Source: Candidatus Obscuribacterales bacterium (GTDB lineage: Bacteria; Cyanobacteriota; Vampirovibrionia; Obscuribacterales; Obscuribacteraceae). From it: a stretch of 36,341 nucleotides of DNA. This document shows positions 31,581 to 36,341 of this stretch, in pieces (the first letter of the stretch is position 1; each line of letters opens with the position of its first letter). The position numbers and the translations under genes are program-made. The notes under the pieces were generated by a model that worked only from the letters and a program-made list of their open reading frames with translations, was not told where the DNA came from and searched no databases. The stretch lies in contig JAKFUT010000207.1 of the NCBI GenBank assembly GCA_021732565.1, forward strand, positions 1 through 36,341. Direction: 5' to 3'.

Positions 31581-34526
31581 TTACTGCTTTTCGCAAGTAT
31601 CCTCAGGCTGAATCGATGAGTCTAATTTTTTGTCTAACGCCAGCAATCGTTGAAGAAGTTCTTTGTAACCGTGTTTTTGACAAATTCGAATATAGACCGC
31701 AATTGTTCTCTTTTGGTTAACGAGAGGAACGCTTTCTTTCCCCAACAGATTCAGCACCTGATCAGCCTTGACCAAGTTGCCTAATTCCAGATACCCTCGC
31801 CCCAGTTGACCAATAGCCTGCCACCGCTCCCCGCCGGAGTGTTGCGTTGGCATAGCTATGACCTGCTCGTCTAGCGCCATCATTTTCGAAAAATCCGATC
31901 GATGCTGATAGCACCCGGCACGAAGCATTAGACATGAAGCCTTCTTGATCGGCCGTCTATATTTCTCACACAGTAGTTCCGTTTCTTCCAAGAACGGAAC
32001 TGCCTGCTGCTCGTTGTTATCAGCGATAAGGGCTCGAGCATAGTATAGTCTTGCCTCAATGATCTCGCCGCTATGGGCGGCTTGCGAAACGGGTGCCCGT
32101 AGCAAACGTTGGTACATAGGCAAGATTCTCTTTTGTTGTCCATTTGACAAAAGAGATGGAGTCAGGTTTCTATAGACCAAATACAGCGACTCGAAATCGG
32201 ATGAACCATCATCCAGTTGTTTCCAAATACTGGTTAAGATCGTTTCCCAATCGGCAGTTCTTCCTTCCCCTTTGTAGAATGAAGCAAAATCCAAAACGGG
32301 TGTCACAGTTGAACGGTCGACCCTCCAACTCTCACTAAGAGGCCAGGCGGAGTGCAACAAACGATCAGCGGTGAGCCGCGAATGAAATGGCGCAGTTATA
32401 TAAGGACCTATTATTGCGTTCACGCGTTCTATCACAACCTTCAGGTTTATTCCTTCTAAGGGCGATGGAACCTCTGCCACAATCTTCGATAAAGTTGCTA
32501 CCACTTTATCGGACAGGCCTACATTGTTTGCTGCATCGAACTTCGCTAGATATTCGAGCAGATCTAGCTGCGATATCCGGGGAACTTGATTCATTGCTTT
32601 GTCGAATATCTTTAGAGCCTCAGGATATCGTTTTGAATTCATCAACCCTTGCACGTGAAGAAAATAATAAAGCGGAAGAAAAATAGCGGCAGCAGACTCG
32701 TGTCCTTTTTCCAACAGAATCAGTTCTTCCTGCTGGCATAGGTCATAGGAGAGTTTGTAATGCCTCGCATGACACAATGAAGTGGCCAGAACATATTTTG
32801 AATGACATGCGTCTTGAACTTTCGGCTCTAATTCAAGGGCCTCAACCACGACGGAATCTGTCTCCTTCGTATTACCAAGATTGTACAGGTATGAAATTCG
32901 ATTAGCCAAAATTAGAAGACGCTGGAAATCAGGAATTGAAGGTGTTTCGGGAGAGTTCAATAGCCATTTCAATTCTGCGTCTGCCTTGTCAAATTGCGAG
33001 ATTTCCTTATACTCAGCGGCCAACGTACAACGGCAATGAACAATCTGAGACCCGAAGGTTGCCTCGTCCATGGTGTGTTGCCGGTTGTTCTCCAGACGGT
33101 TCCTTATCGAAAGAAGGTTTTGAATTAGCTCATCAGGCTGCTGGCGGTACTGCTGAATACCAAAGAGATCATCCATTACCTGGTCGATGAGTTCGCCGTC
33201 ATGGTGCTTTATTGCTTCGTCAACCAGTCTCATGGCGATCTTCACCGCTTTCTTAAGGTCATCTTCGGATTCAGCGGATTTGGATGAGAGTTCTTTTGCC
33301 CGCCCGTAATAAGCCTTGACGGCATCGATGGAATCAGTAGAGTTGTTACTGATCCAGGAATTGAGATACTTCACCCTCTCTGCGGGTTTCAGTTTAGAGA
33401 GAAGTTTGGTGTCAAGAAGTCTACGAAATGCTGTCGGTGCGGAATTACATGATAAGTCGATTTTGCCGTCGTTATGTACGCATCGTAACGCGACAATTGT
33501 CCCAACGGCTATGATCGTGAAGACTACAGCGGCGCCAATTAAGTAAGGCCAAACATGGACCAGAGGCGAGTCGTGCAAGCCTCCCCCTGCGGTTTGCACC
33601 ATCGTTGAGCCATCATCGGCAGCAATCAACGCCAGATCATTGCGAAGTTCGCGCATTGATTGATATCGTTGCGCACAATCCTTAGCCATGCATCGTGAGA
33701 GCGCTCTCTCAAAACCGTGCGGCAATTCCGCAGGCTCAATGAACTCAGACAGCGATGGTGCCTGTTCTGTAGCATGTTTTCGCAGTAATTCAAACGGAGC
33801 TTCAGCATCGAAAGGGGGCACCCCTGTCACTGCCCTATACAGAACGCACCCGAGAGCGTAAATGTCCGCACGGTGGTCAACTCGGTTGCCGTATGCCTGT
33901 TCCGGGCTCATGAAATGAATACTTCCCATTATGGCGCCGGTACCGGTAAGTCCTTGTGCCACAGTTTCTCCTTCAATGAAAGAGAAGCCGAAATCAATCA
34001 CTTTGACACAATCATCAGCTCCGTCGCCGTTGGTGAGCATGATATTGCTTGGCGTCAAATCACGGTGTACCACTCCGCTTGTATGCGCTGCCTCCATCGC
34101 ATCGCAAACTTGAACTGCTATATTCAAACATCTCGCAACTGGTAAACGTTTTTCCCTATCGAGAACCTGCTTTAGCGATTCACCGGAAACATATTCGGTC
34201 ACAATGAACGGAAATTCCTTTCCCATCAACCCGAGACTATGTATTTTGAGAATATACGGATGCTGCAATCTTGCTAAGATGCGCCCTTCTCGCAAAAACC
34301 GCTGCCTGCTTTTATCATCGCTCATCTTGTCGGCAAGCATGAATTTGACCGCGACAATGTTGTCTAATCTTGTGTCCAAGGCTTTGTAGACAGCGCCGAG
34401 TCCTCCTTGCCCCAAAAGCTCCAGGAGTCTATATTTACCATCAATCATCGTTCCGGCGGGGAAAATCAGAGATTCGAACTCCCAATGTACCCGAAATATA
34501 CCCGGCTGCGAGAATCTCATGAACAC
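31581..34526 (-). CDS. Receptor-type Ser/Thr protein kinase with extracytoplasmic TPR-like region
   Basis: A GTG at 34526 follows GAGG at 8-base spacing and gives 981 residues; ATG at 34448 (residue 27) would start right at the kinase domain. The Hanks-type kinase domain covers about 30-300: glycine loop LGQGGLGAVYK, ATP-anchoring Lys61 (VAVKF), Glu80, catalytic HRDLTPSN at 154-161 with Asp156 and Asn161, DFG at 178-180, SPE at 207-209. The usual Lys two residues after Asp156 is Thr158, a variant known in other bacterial kinases. A transmembrane helix lies at about 323-347. The 630-residue outer part consists of helical, TPR-like repeats. The kinase probably senses a ligand or protein outside and phosphorylates cytoplasmic targets. 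It is 45 bases downstream of the decarboxylase gene on the same strand. Confidence 0.92.
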   Translation of the reverse strand: MFMRFSQPGIFRVHWEFESLIFPAGTMIDGKYRLLELLGQGGLGAVYKALDTRLDNIVAVKFMLADKMSDDKSRQRFLREGRILARLQHPYILKIHSLGLMGKEFPFIVTEYVSGESLKQVLDREKRLPVARCLNIAVQVCDAMEAAHTSGVVHRDLTPSNIMLTNGDGADDCVKVIDFGFSFIEGETVAQGLTGTGAIMGSIHFMSPEQAYGNRVDHRADIYALGCVLYRAVTGVPPFDAEAPFELLRKHATEQAPSLSEFIEPAELPHGFERALSRCMAKDCAQRYQSMRELRNDLALIAADDGSTMVQTAGGGLHDSPLVHVWPYLIGAAVVFTIIAVGTIVALRCVHNDGKIDLSCNSAPTAFRRLLDTKLLSKLKPAERVKYLNSWISNNSTDSIDAVKAYYGRAKELSSKSAESEDDLKKAVKIAMRLVDEAIKHHDGELIDQVMDDLFGIQQYRQQPDELIQNLLSIRNRLENNRQHTMDEATFGSQIVHCRCTLAAEYKEISQFDKADAELKWLLNSPETPSIPDFQRLLILANRISYLYNLGNTKETDSVVVEALELEPKVQDACHSKYVLATSLCHARHYKLSYDLCQQEELILLEKGHESAAAIFLPLYYFLHVQGLMNSKRYPEALKIFDKAMNQVPRISQLDLLEYLAKFDAANNVGLSDKVVATLSKIVAEVPSPLEGINLKVVIERVNAIIGPYITAPFHSRLTADRLLHSAWPLSESWRVDRSTVTPVLDFASFYKGEGRTADWETILTSIWKQLDDGSSDFESLYLVYRNLTPSLLSNGQQKRILPMYQRLLRAPVSQAAHSGEIIEARLYYARALIADNNEQQAVPFLEETELLCEKYRRPIKKASCLMLRAGCYQHRSDFSKMMALDEQVIAMPTQHSGGERWQAIGQLGRGYLELGNLVKADQVLNLLGKESVPLVNQKRTIAVYIRICQKHGYKELLQRLLALDKKLDSSIQPEDTCEKQ

Positions 34527-34571
34527 ATTCCGGACCTCACCAATCTCTGGTATACCCGGAATAATGGTTCG

Positions 34572-36194
34572 TTATTTAGACACCAGCTCGGTGATCCGCC
34601 TCAATGATTCGGCACAGTCATTGCGCTCAAGAAAAATCTCCACAAACACCGGTTCGGAATGATGTTCCTCCGCCAGTGTTAAGGCAGCCTCCAGGTCTCT
34701 TTCTGTCTCTACCCGGGCGCTTGGACAGCCGCCAAATATACGGGGCAAATCGGCATAGTTCCATCGGTTAATGTCGTTGTATGGTGCCTCGTGATGCAAC
34801 ATTCGTTCAATAACATAGCCATCGTTATTGATCAGGAAGATTAGCATCGGCACTTTTAATCTGATGATGGTGGAGAGTTCCTGAGCGGTCATCTGAAACG
34901 CTCCATCACCTATAACTAGCAATGTGCGCTTTTTCGGTTCTGCCAGTGCTACGCCAAGCGCAGCAGGCAATGAGTAACCAATTGAGAGATAATAGCTTTG
35001 ATTGACATAGCGATCGAGCCCCGGCATTTGACTGGTCTGAAAGAACGCATCGCCGGTGTCAGAGACCACGATGGTGTCAGAGCCAAGTATTTGATTCAAG
35101 CGGTCAAAGAAACGCGCTGAAGTTATCCTCGCCAGCGGATCTAATTCGTGCACACAACCATTGGGCAAAACTTCAGGCACCATTGCCTTGCCCGCCGGTA
35201 GTGCTTCAACCAGCGCCGGCAAGAAATCTCGAAGGAACACCTCTTTGTAAACGTGATGCCCGATCTGCACGCACTCCGGATCTGCCTTGATCAGTCGGCC
35301 TTTATCAATTTTGCCGGTGAAGCCGCCTGTTGTAATATCAGTGCGTCGCACTCCAAGGAAAAGCAAGCAGTCGGCCGATTCGATTACGGACTGAGCATCT
35401 CCGGTACCAAAACGCCCCTGATAAATTCCACGATAGCAAGAATGCCCCGGAGATAGGGTTCCGACGGCATCCATAGTAACGGCAGTCTGGTAGCCGTTAC
35501 TATTTAATAATCGCAGGAGTTCTCCACGCAAATCATCGCGATCGATGAAGGCTCCTGCAAGCACCGCCGGGTTTCGAGACGCAGAAAGCAAGCAGATTGC
35601 TTCCTGAACACATTCGGAAAGTGCATCTACATTACTTGGCCGAGGGACAATGCAGAAATCCTCTCGCCCCGGCTCACAAAACGCAGAGACCATGTCCATG
35701 GGCAACTCGATAAACACAGGCTTTCGTTGCTGCAGGCAACGAATCAGGGCCTTGTCTATTCGCTGCGCTGCGCTGTCCGGATGATCGATCACAACGCTCG
35801 CCACAGTAATGTGCCGGTAAATTTCCTTCTGGTGATCATAGTTTTGCACCAGGTGATGCATGGGTAAACCCTGGCGAGCTTGCGCCCGCGAGGGAGCACC
35901 GCTGATAACAACTAGAGGCACGTCTTCGGCGTAGGCCCCAGCAACTGCATTATACGCGCTGAAGCTCCCGACGTTGTAGGTCACAATTAGGCAGCCCAGC
36001 CCATGCATCCGTGCATACCCGTCTGCAGCGTAGCCGCCATTGAGTTCACTGCAAGTTCCGACCAGTTGGATAGTACTGTTGAGCACAATATCCATGAATC
36101 CCATCACATAATCACCCGGCACGCCGAACGCATGTTTCAAACCAAGTTGTTCCAATCGCCGAACGAGAAAGTCTCCTACGGTACATTGACCCAT
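34572..36194 (-). CDS. Thiamine-diphosphate-dependent 2-oxo-acid decarboxylase (pyruvate/indolepyruvate type)
   Basis: The ATG at 36194 lies 9 bases after GGAGG; 540 residues is the normal length. The three ThDP-enzyme domains are present. Catalytic residues align with pyruvate decarboxylase: Asp28 (VPGDYV), Glu50 (CSELNGGYAADGYAR), the pair His113-His114 (PMHHLV) and Glu463 (NNDGYVIERM). The cofactor motif runs from GDG (429-431) to NN (456-457). Presence of the HH pair separates it from acetolactate synthase and benzoylformate decarboxylase. It decarboxylates a 2-oxo acid to an aldehyde in the cytoplasm: pyruvate to acetaldehyde, or a branched or aromatic oxo acid as in indolepyruvate and keto-isovalerate decarboxylases. 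Substrate cannot be settled by eye. It is the first gene of a likely three-gene unit with the kinase and the small protein. Confidence 0.92.
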   Translation of the reverse strand: MGQCTVGDFLVRRLEQLGLKHAFGVPGDYVMGFMDIVLNSTIQLVGTCSELNGGYAADGYARMHGLGCLIVTYNVGSFSAYNAVAGAYAEDVPLVVISGAPSRAQARQGLPMHHLVQNYDHQKEIYRHITVASVVIDHPDSAAQRIDKALIRCLQQRKPVFIELPMDMVSAFCEPGREDFCIVPRPSNVDALSECVQEAICLLSASRNPAVLAGAFIDRDDLRGELLRLLNSNGYQTAVTMDAVGTLSPGHSCYRGIYQGRFGTGDAQSVIESADCLLFLGVRRTDITTGGFTGKIDKGRLIKADPECVQIGHHVYKEVFLRDFLPALVEALPAGKAMVPEVLPNGCVHELDPLARITSARFFDRLNQILGSDTIVVSDTGDAFFQTSQMPGLDRYVNQSYYLSIGYSLPAALGVALAEPKKRTLLVIGDGAFQMTAQELSTIIRLKVPMLIFLINNDGYVIERMLHHEAPYNDINRWNYADLPRIFGGCPSARVETERDLEAALTLAEEHHSEPVFVEIFLERNDCAESLRRITELVSK

Positions 36195-36341
36195 CTGCCA
36201 GATCCTCCAGGTAGAAAAATGAACGATTTAAGGCGCCAAACGGGTCACAGGAGCAATTACATGCTCGGCTTTTAACACAATGTTGAGATTTGATCCGCGA
36301 AAGCCAGGTCGAATTGCCATTGAAGATTGTGCAATTGCGTC

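Noticed and set aside
31581..34526. Pseudokinase because of Thr158 in place of Lys in HRDLKP
   Set aside because: Lys61, Glu80, Asp156, Asn161 and DFG are all present, and Ser/Thr at this place occurs in active bacterial kinases.
36195..36341. Start of a further gene at the right edge
   Set aside because: No reading frame with a ribosome site enters from the edge; the stretch is best read as the decarboxylase leader and promoter region.

Overview
The window reads as a chromosomal segment of a bacterium with a roughly 50% GC genome, large secreted and membrane proteins, and many accessory or decayed genes. Eukaryote-like Ser/Thr kinase fused to a long TPR-like region, Sel1/TPR fusions, CxxC-less thioredoxin-like proteins, TTG/GTG starts and glycine-rich adhesin/FecR fusions together resemble what I know of Obscuribacterales-type Melainabacteria (Vampirovibrionia). 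No rRNA or other marker gene is present, so this assignment is an inference. No tRNA, rRNA, CRISPR array or prophage was found.

Layout. 1-2586: tail of a SAM methyltransferase, two small internally deleted copies of pieces of that same gene, a 4 x 19 bp palindromic array, and a minus-strand protein built from the two ends of an ISXO2/IS1595-type transposase around an acidic linker and a winged-helix domain. 2587-4460: an M50-type membrane metallopeptidase and a frameshifted secreted-protein gene. 4464-6148: a divergent DMT/EamA exporter and Lrp/AsnC regulator pair with a 17-bp inverted repeat between them, each gene ending at a strong hairpin. 6179-9913: a double thioredoxin-like protein with an in-frame TGA near its probable true start, an overlapping gene pair of the SdpA/HTTM type, and a small soluble protein. 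10344-15063: secreted dienelactone hydrolase, matrixin/Sel1/TPR fusion, and secreted patatin-like phospholipase. 15064-20232: a gene-poor stretch, a DUF4328-TPR membrane protein with 150-bp repeats, a short TPR protein, and a four-helix membrane protein. 20416-26907: a truncated adhesin fragment and an 1862-residue adhesin-like protein with a C-terminal FecR-like domain and an internal Flp-pilin-like helix. 27188-28237: a 5'-truncated DUF4132 gene and a small gene broken in a G7 tract. 28601-31135: an esterase domain placed between two copies of one domain. 31132-36194 (all minus strand): thiamine-diphosphate 2-oxo-acid decarboxylase, receptor-type kinase and a small protein, spaced like an operon.

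How the genes work together. Three units look functional: the Lrp/EamA pair (probable regulated amino-acid or metabolite export), the SdpA-like/HTTM pair (translationally coupled membrane proteins), and the decarboxylase-kinase-small protein cluster. The rest is mainly envelope and secreted biology: hydrolases, proteases and an adhesin. Interspersed remnants show active gene loss. The most unusual items are the transposase-derived protein with a replaced catalytic core, the Flp-like helix inside the adhesin, the in-frame TGA in a CGPSGC-like context, and the esterase inserted between duplicated domains.
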